A stretch of DNA of 64,000 nt, taken from contig JAJXZJ010000045.1 in NCBI GenBank assembly GCA_021780105.1, forward strand, positions 124,001 to 188,000, written 5' to 3'. Below the pieces are notes generated by a model that was not told the origin of the DNA, made no database searches, and was given only the letters and a program-made list of their open reading frames with translations. Position 1 is the first letter of the stretch. Each line of letters begins with the position of its first letter. Origin of the DNA: a bacterium. Its GTDB lineage: Bacteria; Verrucomicrobiota; Verrucomicrobiia; Limisphaerales; J093. Shown here piece by piece: positions 27,539 to 36,975 of this stretch. The translations under genes were made by a program, and so were the position numbers.

Positions 27539-30500
27539 ATGAAAAACCATCCGCTGAAACGCCTCTGGACTCTGGCGCCTGCCTGGCTGCTCCTAGCCGC
27601 CGCCGTTGCGGCTGACCTTCGCCCGGCCGACCTGCGATGCGAGTATCGGGAAAATCCGTCGGGCCTCGACGTGCTTGAGCCGCGCTTTTCGTGGACGCTG
27701 ACCGCAACGACGGACGAACGAGGGCTGACGCAATCCGCCTACCAGGTGCTGGTGGCGAGCGCGCCAGAACGGCTGGCCCGGGAACACGGCGACCTGTGGG
27801 ATTCGGGCAAAGTCCCTGCCAGCGACACGCTCCAGGTGACCTACGCCGGGCAACCGCTGCGCTCGCGAATGCGCGCGTGGTGGCAGGTGCGTGTGTGGGA
27901 CCGGAATGGCCAGGCCTCCGCGTGGAGCGCGCCAGCCACCTGGACAATGGGCCTGCTTGAGCCGTCGGACTGGCAGGCGAAGTGGATTGCCGATCCCGCC
28001 TCCGCAACGAACGTCCCGGCGCGCGGCCCGCTCAACGGTTATCACAGCAAAATCGCCAATTCCGCGGACACGCCCCGGTGGGTCGCGGTGGACCTGGGCC
28101 GGCCGCAACACTTCGAGGCGGTGCAGTTGTTCCCCGCCCGGCCATACGACTGGCAGCCCGACACGCCGGGCTTTCTTTTCCCGGTTCGTTTCAAGGTCGA
28201 GGCCGCATCGCGCGCTGATTTCTCCGACGCGCAGGTGCTGCTCGATCGCACTGCCAGCGACCAGCCCAACCCCGGCACCAATGCGCCGCTTTACCGTTTC
28301 GCGTCCACCACGGCGCGGTTTGTCCGGCTGACGGTCACCAGACTGCGCCAGCGGGACGGCGCCAACTTCGCCTTCGCCCTGACGGAAATGCAGGTCTTGA
28401 ACGGCGAAAACAATCTGGCGAAGGGAGCCAGGGTTCTGGCGCCCGACTCGATCGAGACGGGCGCATGGGCGAAGGCCAATTTGACCGACGGGGTGTTGAT
28501 GACGGTGAAGCCCGACGGCGGTGGCAGTGGTGCGTTGCCGGCCACGATGGTCCGCAAATCGTTCCAACTGGATCGCCCGGTCAGGCGCGCCACCGCCTAC
28601 GCCACGGCGCTGGGCCTCTACGAGCTTCAGCTCAACGGGCAGCGCGTCGGCGATCAACTCCTCGCCCCGGAATGGACCAGTTACCGGAAGCGGGTGGCCT
28701 GCCAAACCTACGATGTCACCCGGCTGCTCCACCCCGGTGAGAACGTGATTGCCGCCCGGTTGGGCGAGGGGTGGTATGCGGGCCGTCTGATGGCGGTGGG
28801 CCGCTTCGCCTACGGAACCCAACCACGCTTTCTGCTGCAACTCGAAGTCGAGTTCGCCGACGGGCACACACGGACGATTGTCTCCGACGGTTCGTGGCGC
28901 GCCACCTCCGACGGCCCCATCCGCTCCGCCGGCATTTACGACGGCGAGGTTTATGACGCGCGCAAGGAACTTGCCGGCTGGGACGCGCCCGGCTTCGACG
29001 ACACCGCGTGGGCTCCGGCCAGGACGTTCGACCTCGATTCGCGCCGGCTCGTCTGGCTTCGCAACGAACCCATCCGCCTGGTCAGGGAACTCACTCCCCG
29101 CACGCTCACCGAACCCAGGCCGGGCGTTTATGTGTTCGATTTCGGCCAGAACATGGTCGGCTGGTGCCGGATAAACGCGACGGGTGTCGCCGGCCAGACT
29201 GTCACCCTCCGCCACGCCGAAATGCTCAACGAGGACGGCACCCTTTACACCGCGAACCTGCGCGGCGCGGCGCAAATTGACCGCTACACGCCGCGCGCGG
29301 ACGGCGGGTTCGTCTTCGCGCCGCATTTTACCTACCACGGTTTTCGCTATGTCGAGGTGACCGGTCTGGCCCACCCCCCGACCACGAACGCCGTGGTCGG
29401 TCAGGTCTTCCATTCCGCCGCGCCCGAGGTGGGCCGTTTCGAATGTTCCGATTCCTCGCTCAATCGCCTCATGCGGAATATCCGCTGGACCCAGCGGGCC
29501 AACCTGATGAGTTCGCCCAACGACTGCCCGCAACGCGACGAACGCCTCGGCTGGATGGGCGACATCCAGGCCTTCGCGCAGACCGCCATCTTCAACATGG
29601 ACATGGCCGCGTTCCTCACCAAGTTCGCCCAGGACATCCGCGACGACCAGGCGGACGACGGGCGGTTTCCCGATTTTGCGCCGCACCCCGGCGACCCGAA
29701 CAAGAGCTTTTCCGGCGCCCCCGCCTGGGCCGACGCCGGCGTGATGGTTCCCTGGCGCGTGTACCAAAATTACGCGGACACCCGCATACTGGCCGCGCAG
29801 TTTGCGGCCGCCCGCCGCTGGGTGGACTACATCCACCGCAACAACCCCGATCTCGTCTGGGCGAAGGGCCGCAACAACGATTACAACGACTGGCTCAATG
29901 GCGACTGGATCAAGGAGGCCGGCTGGCCGGGCAAGGGCGGCTCGGTGCCCAATGAGGTTTTCGCCACCGCGTTCTTCGCGCACTCGACGGAATTGGTCGC
30001 GAAGATGGCCGCGGTGCTCGGGCGCCGGGAAGACGCGCAGCGCTACGGCGAGTTGTTCGCGCAGATCAAGGCCGGCTTCAACCGGCGATTCGTCCAGCCC
30101 GACGGCCGCCTCGCGGGCGATACCCAGGGCGGCTATGCCCTGGCGCTCAACTTCAATCTGCTGTCCGACGAACTCCGCCCGAAGGCCGCCCGGCTGCTGG
30201 TCGAAAACATCCGCCGCTACCGGAACCACCTCTCCACCGGCATCCAGACCACGCACCGCGCCATGCTGGAACTCACGCGCGGCGGCTACGGCGATGTCGC
30301 CTGGCAACTGCTCACCAACCGCACCTTCCCGTCGTGGCGCTACATGATTGACAACGGCGCGACCACGATCTGGGAACGCTGGGACGGCTACGTCAAAGGC
30401 CGGGGCTTCCAGGACGCCGGCATGAATTCGTTCAACCACTGGGCGTTTGGCGCCGTGGGCGAATGGATGTGGCGCAATATCGCCGGCCTCAATCCCGACG

Positions 30501-30844
30501 ACGCGCAGCCCGGCTGGAAACACTTTGTCGTCGCACCGCAACCAGGCGGCGGGGTGACCTGGGCAAAGGCCGGGTATCACTCCATTCGCGGACGCATCGC
30601 GTGCGACTGGAAAACCGAAGGCGGCAAACTCACGCTCCGCGTCGCCGTGCCCCCGAACACCACCGCCACGGTGTATGTGCCGGCCACCCGGGCGGACGCC
30701 GTCACGGAGTCCGGCCGGCCCGCTGGCAAAGCCGACGGCGTTAAGTTTCTGCGCACGGAAAAAGACGCGGCGGTCTATGAAATCGGCTCTGGAAACTACG
30801 TTTTTGGATCGGTTTTCCCGCCTTCCGAAGGCATCCGACAATGA
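27539..30844 (+). CDS. Secreted alpha-L-rhamnosidase, GH78
   Basis: This 1,101-residue enzyme releases terminal alpha-L-rhamnose from pectin (rhamnogalacturonan), algal or bacterial polysaccharides. It has a signal peptide (APAWLLLAAAVAA), an N-terminal beta-sandwich typical of GH78 (25-150), an F5/8C-like insertion at about 165-300 (PRWVAVDLGRPQHFEAVQL), two further beta domains, the (alpha/alpha)6 barrel (about 640-990) and a C-terminal beta domain. DCPQRDERLGWMGD carries the likely general acid E668 and TTIWERWDG carries the likely base E946, both at the positions used in characterised GH78 enzymes. It heads a four-gene operon; its TGA overlaps the next ATG by 4 bases (30841-30844). Confidence 0.93.
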   Translation: MKNHPLKRLWTLAPAWLLLAAAVAADLRPADLRCEYRENPSGLDVLEPRFSWTLTATTDERGLTQSAYQVLVASAPERLAREHGDLWDSGKVPASDTLQVTYAGQPLRSRMRAWWQVRVWDRNGQASAWSAPATWTMGLLEPSDWQAKWIADPASATNVPARGPLNGYHSKIANSADTPRWVAVDLGRPQHFEAVQLFPARPYDWQPDTPGFLFPVRFKVEAASRADFSDAQVLLDRTASDQPNPGTNAPLYRFASTTARFVRLTVTRLRQRDGANFAFALTEMQVLNGENNLAKGARVLAPDSIETGAWAKANLTDGVLMTVKPDGGGSGALPATMVRKSFQLDRPVRRATAYATALGLYELQLNGQRVGDQLLAPEWTSYRKRVACQTYDVTRLLHPGENVIAARLGEGWYAGRLMAVGRFAYGTQPRFLLQLEVEFADGHTRTIVSDGSWRATSDGPIRSAGIYDGEVYDARKELAGWDAPGFDDTAWAPARTFDLDSRRLVWLRNEPIRLVRELTPRTLTEPRPGVYVFDFGQNMVGWCRINATGVAGQTVTLRHAEMLNEDGTLYTANLRGAAQIDRYTPRADGGFVFAPHFTYHGFRYVEVTGLAHPPTTNAVVGQVFHSAAPEVGRFECSDSSLNRLMRNIRWTQRANLMSSPNDCPQRDERLGWMGDIQAFAQTAIFNMDMAAFLTKFAQDIRDDQADDGRFPDFAPHPGDPNKSFSGAPAWADAGVMVPWRVYQNYADTRILAAQFAAARRWVDYIHRNNPDLVWAKGRNNDYNDWLNGDWIKEAGWPGKGGSVPNEVFATAFFAHSTELVAKMAAVLGRREDAQRYGELFAQIKAGFNRRFVQPDGRLAGDTQGGYALALNFNLLSDELRPKAARLLVENIRRYRNHLSTGIQTTHRAMLELTRGGYGDVAWQLLTNRTFPSWRYMIDNGATTIWERWDGYVKGRGFQDAGMNSFNHWAFGAVGEWMWRNIAGLNPDDAQPGWKHFVVAPQPGGGVTWAKAGYHSIRGRIACDWKTEGGKLTLRVAVPPNTTATVYVPATRADAVTESGRPAGKADGVKFLRTEKDAAVYEIGSGNYVFGSVFPPSEGIRQ

Positions 30845-32424
30845 GAACTCCCACCTGGAATACCATGCCCGCGCACGACGGTTGGAACCCAACCGGGAAC
30901 CACTTTGCGCGGCGGCTCGCCCTGACGGCGGGCGCGTTCTCCGTGATCGTCTCAACCCTGGCGGCCGTGATCGCCGCCGGCGGGCCGGGGGCGGAGCCTT
31001 GGAATCAATTCCGCGGCCCGAATGGACAGGGCGTCGCGCCGGCAGCCCGCATTCCGGTGAATTTCGGCCCGGAAACCAACGTGCTCTGGAAGACCGCCGT
31101 GCCGGCGGGCCATTCGTCGCCCGTGCTCTGGGACAACGAGGTCTTTCTCACGGCCACCGACCCGGCCAACCCGGCGGCATTGGTGACGTTGGCCGTCGCG
31201 GGTAAAACCGGAAAAATCCTCTGGCGAAGGGTGGTCACGGCGGAAACTCCCGGACAATTTCACCCGCTGAACGAACCCGCAGCGTCCACGCCGGCCACGG
31301 ATGAAAAGCACGTTTACGCCTATTTCGGAACCTACGGCCTGCTCTGTTACGATCACGCGGGAAACGCGGTCTGGCAGCGCCGGCTCGACACGCCGAAAAG
31401 CAAATACGGCATGGCGACCTCGCCCATTCTGTATCGGGACACCGTGATTCTGGCGCTGGACGGCGACGGCGGTTCCTCCCGTTTGCTCGCCGTCCGGCGC
31501 GACACCGGCCAGACGGTCTGGGAACAACCGCGCCCGCTGTTCACGGCCAACTGGTCAACGCCGATGATCTGGCATCACGACGCGGTGGACGAGCTGGTCG
31601 TGCTGGGTTCCAAACGGCTGACCGCCTGCAATCCGTCCACCGGCGAGGAAATCTGGTGGGCCGGCGGCTTCCCGGACGAAACGGTTGGCATCCCTGTAAG
31701 CGGCGACGGGCTTCTGTTCGCCAGCGCCGCCGCCCTCGGCGGACGCGGTGACGACCAACTGGACGCGGCGGCGACCTGGAAAATGACGGTCGAGCAGTTC
31801 GACCGGAACCATGACAAGCAAATCGAGCGCGCGGAAATGACGGCAGGCTTTGCCTTCATCCAGCGGCCGGAGTTGCCCCCGGACAATCCCGGCTATGGCC
31901 TGCCCGTCAGGGACATGGACTCGCTCCTGAAAATCTTCGACCACGACCACAACGGGATCATCAGTGAACAGGAATGGATGGAAACCATGTCGGGCTTCGC
32001 CGCCAGGAGCCACCCCACCCTGCTCGCCATCCGCCCCGGGGCCACCGGCGATGCCCGCAAATCGCAGGTGGCCTGGGAAATCCAGCGCGGCATTCCCGAG
32101 GTGCCTTCGCTGCTCTACTGCCAGGGAAGGCTCTACCTCGTGCGCGACGGCGGCCTGTTGACCTGCCTCAAAGCCGCCACCGGCGCGGAACTCTTTCGGG
32201 AACGCCTCGGGGCGCCGGGGCAATACATCGCTTCGCCCGTCGTCGCGGGTGACAAGCTGCTCGTGGCGTCGGTGCCCGGCGTTGTCACGGTCATTCAGGT
32301 CGGCGACGCGTTGAACGTCCTGGCGAGAAACGAATTCAAGGAACAGATTTTTGCCACGCCCGCGGTCGCCGAAAGCAGGATTTACTTGCGGACCGCCGGA
32401 CATTTGTATGCTCTGGGCGAGTGA
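30841..32424 (+). CDS. Exported PQQ-like beta-propeller with an inserted EF-hand pair
   Basis: This 527-residue protein has an N-terminal hydrophobic stretch (ALTAGAFSVIVSTLAAVIAA, about 30-50) and propeller blades with the A-x-N/D-x-x-T-G-x-x-x-W pattern (LVTLAVAGKTGKILWRR, LLAVRRDTGQTVWEQ, TACNPSTGEEIWW, LTCLKAATGAELF). Two calcium-type loops interrupt the propeller: DRNHDKQIERAE at 321-332 and DHDHNGIISEQE at 367-378. WNQFRGPNGQGVAP is the usual start of the verrucomicrobial/planctomycetal PQQ-like family. The family mostly lacks the quinone and active site of true dehydrogenases, so a binding or scaffold role is more likely than catalysis. The ATG overlaps the rhamnosidase stop by 4 bases. 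Alternative start: ATG 30865. Confidence 0.8.
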   Translation: MRTPTWNTMPAHDGWNPTGNHFARRLALTAGAFSVIVSTLAAVIAAGGPGAEPWNQFRGPNGQGVAPAARIPVNFGPETNVLWKTAVPAGHSSPVLWDNEVFLTATDPANPAALVTLAVAGKTGKILWRRVVTAETPGQFHPLNEPAASTPATDEKHVYAYFGTYGLLCYDHAGNAVWQRRLDTPKSKYGMATSPILYRDTVILALDGDGGSSRLLAVRRDTGQTVWEQPRPLFTANWSTPMIWHHDAVDELVVLGSKRLTACNPSTGEEIWWAGGFPDETVGIPVSGDGLLFASAAALGGRGDDQLDAAATWKMTVEQFDRNHDKQIERAEMTAGFAFIQRPELPPDNPGYGLPVRDMDSLLKIFDHDHNGIISEQEWMETMSGFAARSHPTLLAIRPGATGDARKSQVAWEIQRGIPEVPSLLYCQGRLYLVRDGGLLTCLKAATGAELFRERLGAPGQYIASPVVAGDKLLVASVPGVVTVIQVGDALNVLARNEFKEQIFATPAVAESRIYLRTAGHLYALGE

Positions 32425-32476
32425 TCACCGCACGCAAACCGTGACTGCCAGGAAGCCGGCCCGATTTTCCACGACC

Positions 32477-33367
32477 ATGAAAAGACCCTTCGCATTCTCG
32501 TCGCTCGTCCTCCTGACCTGCTGGCTCGCACCGTTCGCGTCCTCGCCAGCAGCGCTCGCCGAAGCCCAGCCGTATCGGACCGACACGAACATCCTTTACC
32601 GAACGGGCGCAACGCTGACCGACTACATGAAGGAGCGCTGCCGGCTGGATGTCTATTACCCGACCGGCACGAACGATTTTGCCACGGTGGTCTGGTTCCA
32701 CGGCGGCGGTTTGACTGGCGGCGACCGTTTCATCCCGGACGCGCTGAAGGAACAAGGCATTGCCGTGGTCGCGGCCAGCTATCGGCTCAGCCCACACGTC
32801 AAGGCGCCGGCATACATCGAGGACGCCGCGGCCGCAGTCGCCTGGACGTTTCGCAACATTCAAAAGTATGACGGCTCGACCAACCGCATCTTCGTGAGCG
32901 GCCACTCGGCGGGCGGTTATCTCACGCTGATGGTCGGCCTCGACCAACGCTGGCTGGCGGCCGAGGGCATGAACGCCAATGGGATCGCCGGTCTGGTTCC
33001 CTTCAGCGGCCAGTGCATCACGCATTTCACGGTGCGCGCCGAGCGCGGCATCAAGGACACGCAGCCCGTGGTTGACGACCTGGCGCCGCTGTCCCATGTC
33101 CGCAAAGACGCCCCGCCGCTCGTGTTGATCACGGGCGACCGCAATGTGGAAATGCTTGGGCGCTACGAGGAGAACGCTTACCTCTGGCGCATGATGAAGC
33201 TGGTCGGCCACCCCGACACCGAACTCTACGAACTCCAAGGCTTCAACCACGGACAAATGCCGGAACCCGCCTTCCCGCTGCTGCTCCGTATCATGCGGCG
33301 CGCCCCAATGACGCCGCAGCCGGCGGAGGCGCCCGGCCCGCAGTCCCCGAACCTCGTTAAACCGTGA
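32477..33367 (+). CDS. Secreted alpha/beta-hydrolase esterase (BD-FAE-like)
   Basis: This 296-residue protein starts at ATG 32477, giving a signal peptide (MKRPFAFSSLVLLTCWLAPFASS), 52 bases after the propeller gene. WFHGGGLTGGDR is the HGGG oxyanion loop; SGHSAGGYL carries nucleophile S144; LITGDRN gives the likely aspartate and GFNHGQM gives H258. This layout matches the bacterial feruloyl/carbohydrate acetyl esterase group (BD-FAE, related to hormone-sensitive-lipase types). Placed between a GH78 and a GH30, it probably removes acetyl or feruloyl esters that block the glycosidases. The TGA overlaps the next gene's GTG by 4 bases (33364-33367). The exact ester is unknown. Confidence 0.85.
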   Translation: MKRPFAFSSLVLLTCWLAPFASSPAALAEAQPYRTDTNILYRTGATLTDYMKERCRLDVYYPTGTNDFATVVWFHGGGLTGGDRFIPDALKEQGIAVVAASYRLSPHVKAPAYIEDAAAAVAWTFRNIQKYDGSTNRIFVSGHSAGGYLTLMVGLDQRWLAAEGMNANGIAGLVPFSGQCITHFTVRAERGIKDTQPVVDDLAPLSHVRKDAPPLVLITGDRNVEMLGRYEENAYLWRMMKLVGHPDTELYELQGFNHGQMPEPAFPLLLRIMRRAPMTPQPAEAPGPQSPNLVKP

Positions 33368-34938
33368 CGCTTCGTTTCACTCCCCGCCCGATGTGGCTTT
33401 GCCTCTTCCTCGGCCTGTGCGTCGCGGTGCGGGCGCCCGCCGCCGGCGCCCTGCAAATCCGCGTTGACCCGCGGGTCACGTTCCAAACGATGGATGGTTT
33501 CGGCGCATCCGACGCGTGGCAGTGTCAGTTCGTCGGCAAGAACTGGCCGATCGCGAAACGCGAGCGCATCGCCGACCTGCTGTTCAGCCGGGCAACCGAC
33601 GCGGCCGGCAATCCCAAGGGCATCGGCCTCTCGATCTGGCGGTTCAATGTCGGCGCCGGAACGGCCGGGCAGGGCGACGCCTCGGACATCAGGAATCCGT
33701 GGCGTCGCGCCGAATGCTTTCAAAACCCCGACGGCAGCTACGACTGGACGAAGCAGGCCGGGCAGCAGTGGTTTTTCCGGGCCGCCCGCCGCCGCGGCGT
33801 CGAGAAGTTCCTCGCCTTCGTCAACTCGCCGCCGGTGCAATTCACCCGCAACGGCAAGGGCTACGCGCCGAAGGGGAGCACCCACCTCAACCTTCAGCCG
33901 GGAAAGCTTGGGGACTACGCCGCGTTCCTGGTGGATGTCGTGGCGCATTTCGAGAAGGAAGGCCTGCCGTTCGACTATCTGAGTCCGTTCAACGAGCCGC
34001 AATGGAGTTGGGACGGTCACGGTCAGGAAGGCACCCCGGCCTTGAACACGGACCTTTACCCCCTCGTCCGGGAGCTGAGCAACGATTTGTCGGCTCGCCA
34101 AGTGTCCACCCAACTGGTCCTCGGCGAGGCGGGCACGATCGGTCACCTCGCGAAGGTGATGGACAACGACGGACGGGACAATCAGGCCCGGTTCTTCTTC
34201 AATCCCGCCTCGGCGTTCTACGTCGGCGCCCTGCCAAACGTGGCGCCGCTGCTTTCCGCGCACGATTACTTCTCGGTCTGGCCGCTGGACAAGCAGGTGG
34301 AATACCGGCAGATGCTGCCACGCGCCCTCGAGGCGGCCAATCCGAAGCTCGGTTACTGGATGAGCGAATACTGCATCCTGGAGAAAAACGACGAGATTGG
34401 CGGCGGCGGCGGACGCGACCTCGGCATGAACACCGCCCTTTACGTCGCCCGGATCATCCACCACGACCTCGCGCTGGCCCAGGCCAGGTCCTGGCAATGG
34501 TGGACGGCGGTGTCGCAATGCGATTTCAAAGACGGCCTCGTTTACCTGGACGACGGTTCCCAGGGCGACACCGGCCGGATGGGACCCCAGACGCTCAGCC
34601 TGATGCACGACGGCGCGATCCGCGAGAGCAAGTTGCTGTGGACGCTCGGCAATTACTCGCGCTTCGTTCGCCCCGGCATGGTGCGGATTCAATGCACCGC
34701 GGCTCCGGAGCAGTCCTGCCAGGACGGCGTGCTGGCCTCGGCCTACAAAGGAGCGGCCGGCAAGGTGGTCGTCGTGCTCGTGAACCTCGCTTCGCGGGAG
34801 CAAACGTGCGACCTCGGTTCGGACCGGATCGTGGACGTATTTACCACCTCTGCCACCGCGAACCTTGGCCGGAGCCGGCAAGGCGCTTCTGGCGTCAAGC
34901 TCCCCGCGCGCTCCGTGGTCACCTGCCGGTTTCCCTGA
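33364..34938 (+). CDS. Secreted glycoside hydrolase family 30 enzyme
   Basis: This 524-residue protein starts at GTG 33364, overlapping the esterase stop, with a signal peptide (MWLCLFLGLCVAVRAPAAG). A (beta/alpha)8 barrel opens with TMDGFGASDAWQ, a GH30 hallmark (QxxxGFGGS/A). SPFNEPQWSW carries acid/base E211 and YWMSEYCILE carries nucleophile E335. A C-terminal beta-sandwich (about 430-524) closes the protein with VLASAYKGAAGKVVVVLVN. The wide loops and NEPQWSW context point towards endo-beta-1,6-galactanase-like subfamilies rather than glucosylceramidase, but this is an inference. It would act with the GH78 and the esterase on rhamnose- and galactose-containing plant or algal glycans. It faces the oxidoreductase gene 33 bases away. 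Confidence 0.88.
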   Translation: MTLRFTPRPMWLCLFLGLCVAVRAPAAGALQIRVDPRVTFQTMDGFGASDAWQCQFVGKNWPIAKRERIADLLFSRATDAAGNPKGIGLSIWRFNVGAGTAGQGDASDIRNPWRRAECFQNPDGSYDWTKQAGQQWFFRAARRRGVEKFLAFVNSPPVQFTRNGKGYAPKGSTHLNLQPGKLGDYAAFLVDVVAHFEKEGLPFDYLSPFNEPQWSWDGHGQEGTPALNTDLYPLVRELSNDLSARQVSTQLVLGEAGTIGHLAKVMDNDGRDNQARFFFNPASAFYVGALPNVAPLLSAHDYFSVWPLDKQVEYRQMLPRALEAANPKLGYWMSEYCILEKNDEIGGGGGRDLGMNTALYVARIIHHDLALAQARSWQWWTAVSQCDFKDGLVYLDDGSQGDTGRMGPQTLSLMHDGAIRESKLLWTLGNYSRFVRPGMVRIQCTAAPEQSCQDGVLASAYKGAAGKVVVVLVNLASREQTCDLGSDRIVDVFTTSATANLGRSRQGASGVKLPARSVVTCRFP

Positions 34939-34971
34939 TGCCAGCCGGCGTCGAATCGTTGACGCCCGACA

Positions 34972-36336
34972 TCAGAACCTGGCCACGGACCAGCCCTTGC
35001 GGTATTTCCGCCGCAGGAGCGTTTCCGCGTCGCGGTGATTGGTGATGCGCATGGAAGACGCGTCCCACGCGAGCCACTGCTCCGGCCGGCGGATGGCGAC
35101 CGTGCCGAGGATGATCGTTTCCGCCATCGGTCCGGTCTGCGCGAAGTGCGACTCGCACATCGGCCCGCCCAGGCAGGCATTCACCCAATTATGATAGTGG
35201 TTTTGATTTTCGAGGCGGGGCCGCGGGTAGCTCTTGAACTTCGCCTCCGGCAGGAGCACCGGCGTGCCGCCCAGCGGGTTGAGCAGCGCGCCCTCGGTGC
35301 CGATGAGCATCGCCGATTCCGGCGGATAATCCTCCAGCGAGTAGAGCGCCCGAATGTCCTTCGGCGGAAAATATTCGCCGTCGAACCATTCGAGCACCAG
35401 TTCCGGACCGTCGGTCCGGTTCGTGCCGGCCAGCCGCCATGTGATGTGGTCGCCCTGCGGCCAGGTGTCCTCGCGCCGTTCCGGGGAATTCTCCCACGAG
35501 GACTGCACCTCGGCGAACACGGCGGTCGCCCGCTTGAGATTCAATCCTTTCCACACCGCGTCGAACACGTGGCAGCCGATGTCGCCCGACCAGCCGGTGC
35601 CGAAGTCCTGCCACGCGCGCCATTTGGTGGGATGATAAATGTCCGGCGCGTAAGGCCGCCCCGGCGCGGTGCCGAGCCACAGATCCCAGTCCAGATTCGC
35701 CGGCGGCGGCGTGCCCTGGGCCGGACGCGGGCCTTTGAGCCGATACGCCTCCACCGCGCCCGGCCGGTTCGAGCACAGGTAGGCGTGCTTGACGTTGCCG
35801 ATGGCGCCTTCGCGCAGCCATCGCACGGCCGTGCGGTCGCCGACGCCCGCCGCCATCTGCGTGCCGAGCTGGGTGACGACGCGCCGGTTGACCGCGGCGT
35901 TCGTGAGCGCGCGGATTTCGGCCACGTCGTGGCAGAGCGGTTTCTGGCAATAGACGTGTTTGCCGCGGTGAATGGCGGAATACGCGATGGCGAAGTGCAT
36001 GTGGTCGGGCACGGCCACGTTCACCGAGTCAATCTTGTTGCCTTCCTTGGCGAGCAGCTCGCGCCAGTCGGCGTAGGTGCGCACGCCGGGCACGAGGGCT
36101 GCGGCCCTGGCGAGGTTCGCGGCATCCACGTCGCACAACGCCACGATCTGCACGCGCGGATGCTGGAGGAAGTTTTGCAGGTCGTTCCAGCCCATGCCGC
36201 CGACGCCAATGCAGGCGTGTTGCAGCTTGGCGTTGGGCGAAACCTTGCGGGCGGCGTGAAGGACGGCCGGCGCGCCGAGCGCGGCGACGGCGGCGGTGTG
36301 CAGGAAATGCCGGCGGGAGAAGGAAGGCGTTTTCAT
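34972..36336 (-). CDS. Tat-exported Gfo/Idh/MocA-family oxidoreductase
   Basis: This 454-residue protein is an NAD(P)-dependent sugar oxidoreductase-like protein. ATG 36336 gives SRRHFLHTAAVAALGAPAVL, a twin-arginine signal, so the folded, cofactor-loaded protein is probably exported to the periplasm. ACIGVGGMGWNDLQ is the Rossmann glycine loop, YCQKPLCHDV replaces the usual EKP with QKP, and the C-terminal substrate domain contains SGDIGCHVFDAVW. Verrucomicrobiota and Planctomycetota carry many such exported copies, usually of unknown substrate. Its position against the rhamnosidase operon suggests a carbohydrate role. The start is clear, as the longer frame precedes the Tat signal with unrelated residues. 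Confidence 0.88.
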   Translation of the reverse strand: MKTPSFSRRHFLHTAAVAALGAPAVLHAARKVSPNAKLQHACIGVGGMGWNDLQNFLQHPRVQIVALCDVDAANLARAAALVPGVRTYADWRELLAKEGNKIDSVNVAVPDHMHFAIAYSAIHRGKHVYCQKPLCHDVAEIRALTNAAVNRRVVTQLGTQMAAGVGDRTAVRWLREGAIGNVKHAYLCSNRPGAVEAYRLKGPRPAQGTPPPANLDWDLWLGTAPGRPYAPDIYHPTKWRAWQDFGTGWSGDIGCHVFDAVWKGLNLKRATAVFAEVQSSWENSPERREDTWPQGDHITWRLAGTNRTDGPELVLEWFDGEYFPPKDIRALYSLEDYPPESAMLIGTEGALLNPLGGTPVLLPEAKFKSYPRPRLENQNHYHNWVNACLGGPMCESHFAQTGPMAETIILGTVAIRRPEQWLAWDASSMRITNHRDAETLLRRKYRKGWSVARF

Positions 36337-36477
36337 GGCGGTCACGGCTGAGCGGACAACGGCGTGCGGCGGCTGAACATGGCTTCGGTGTAGCAATCAG
36401 CCGGCGAACTGCAAGCGGGAACTGGCGGTATTTTACGAAATCGGTCGGACGGAAATTCCGGCGCGCGACGGCCCCGC

Positions 36478-36939
36478 TCAGTCCGGCCGGCCCTTGAGCC
36501 GGTGCATTGTGGCGCGCTTCAACTCGCGGTCGGACTCCCGCTGCCGGAGGTCTTCGCGCTTGTCGAACTGCTGTTTGCCCCGGCCCACGGCGAGGGCCAC
36601 CTTCACGCGGCCGTTCTTCCAGTAAAACGCCAGCGGCACCAGCGCATTGCCCTTCACCGCCGCGTGCGCGGCGAGCTTGCGGATTTCGCTCCGGTTGAGC
36701 AGCAGCTTGCGGGGCGCCTTGGGCTGGTGGTTCTGCAGGTTGCCAAAGTCGTATTCGTCAATGTGCGCGTTGTGGAGCCACACCTCGTCGCCCTCCACCC
36801 GCGCAAACGCGTCGGCAATCTGCCCCCGCCCGCCCCGCAACGATTTGACCTCCGTTCCGCGCAGGACGATGCCCGCCTCAAACGTCTCCAGGATGTGGTA
36901 ATCGCGCCGGGCCTTGGCGTTGGTCAGAATGTCAGCCAT
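36478..36939 (-). CDS. smpB: SsrA-binding protein SmpB
   Basis: This 153-residue protein binds tmRNA and delivers it to stalled ribosomes for trans-translation. Family motifs: NAKARRDYHILETFEAGIVL at the N-terminus, GTEVKSLRGGRGQIADAFA, NAHIDEYDFGN, RKLLLNRSEI, and the basic tail RQRESDRELKRATM. The length is normal. Its ATG at 36939 lies only 8 bases after a perfect 12-bp hairpin (36948-36975). rpoZ lies upstream on the same strand. No tmRNA gene is seen in the window. Confidence 0.97.
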   Translation of the reverse strand: MADILTNAKARRDYHILETFEAGIVLRGTEVKSLRGGRGQIADAFARVEGDEVWLHNAHIDEYDFGNLQNHQPKAPRKLLLNRSEIRKLAAHAAVKGNALVPLAFYWKNGRVKVALAVGRGKQQFDKREDLRQRESDRELKRATMHRLKGRPD

Positions 36940-36947
36940 AAACCAAA

Positions 36948-36975
36948 TCAGCCAGAAGGCCTCCCTTCTGGCTGA
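36948..36975 (-). promoter_or_regulatory. Perfect 12-bp hairpin with GAGG loop just upstream of smpB
   Basis: Arms 36948-36959 and 36964-36975 are exact reverse complements (TCAGCCAGAAGG / CCTTCTGGCTGA) with a 4-base loop that reads GAGG on the minus strand. GGGAGG therefore sits at the top of the hairpin, about 20 bases before the smpB ATG. After the hairpin the minus strand reads TTTGGTTT, which is only a weak terminator tail. It may be a partial rpoZ terminator, a translation-control hairpin, or both. Confidence 0.6.

Noticed and set aside
27593..30955. 1,120-codon minus-strand frame opposite the rhamnosidase
   Set aside because: Covers a gene with catalytic E668 and E946 and a signal peptide on the other strand; the antisense protein is Arg/Gly/Val-rich and shows no motif.
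33226..34881. 551-codon minus-strand frame opposite the GH30 gene
   Set aside because: The plus-strand GH30 has both catalytic glutamates and a start/stop overlap with the esterase; the antisense has no family resemblance.
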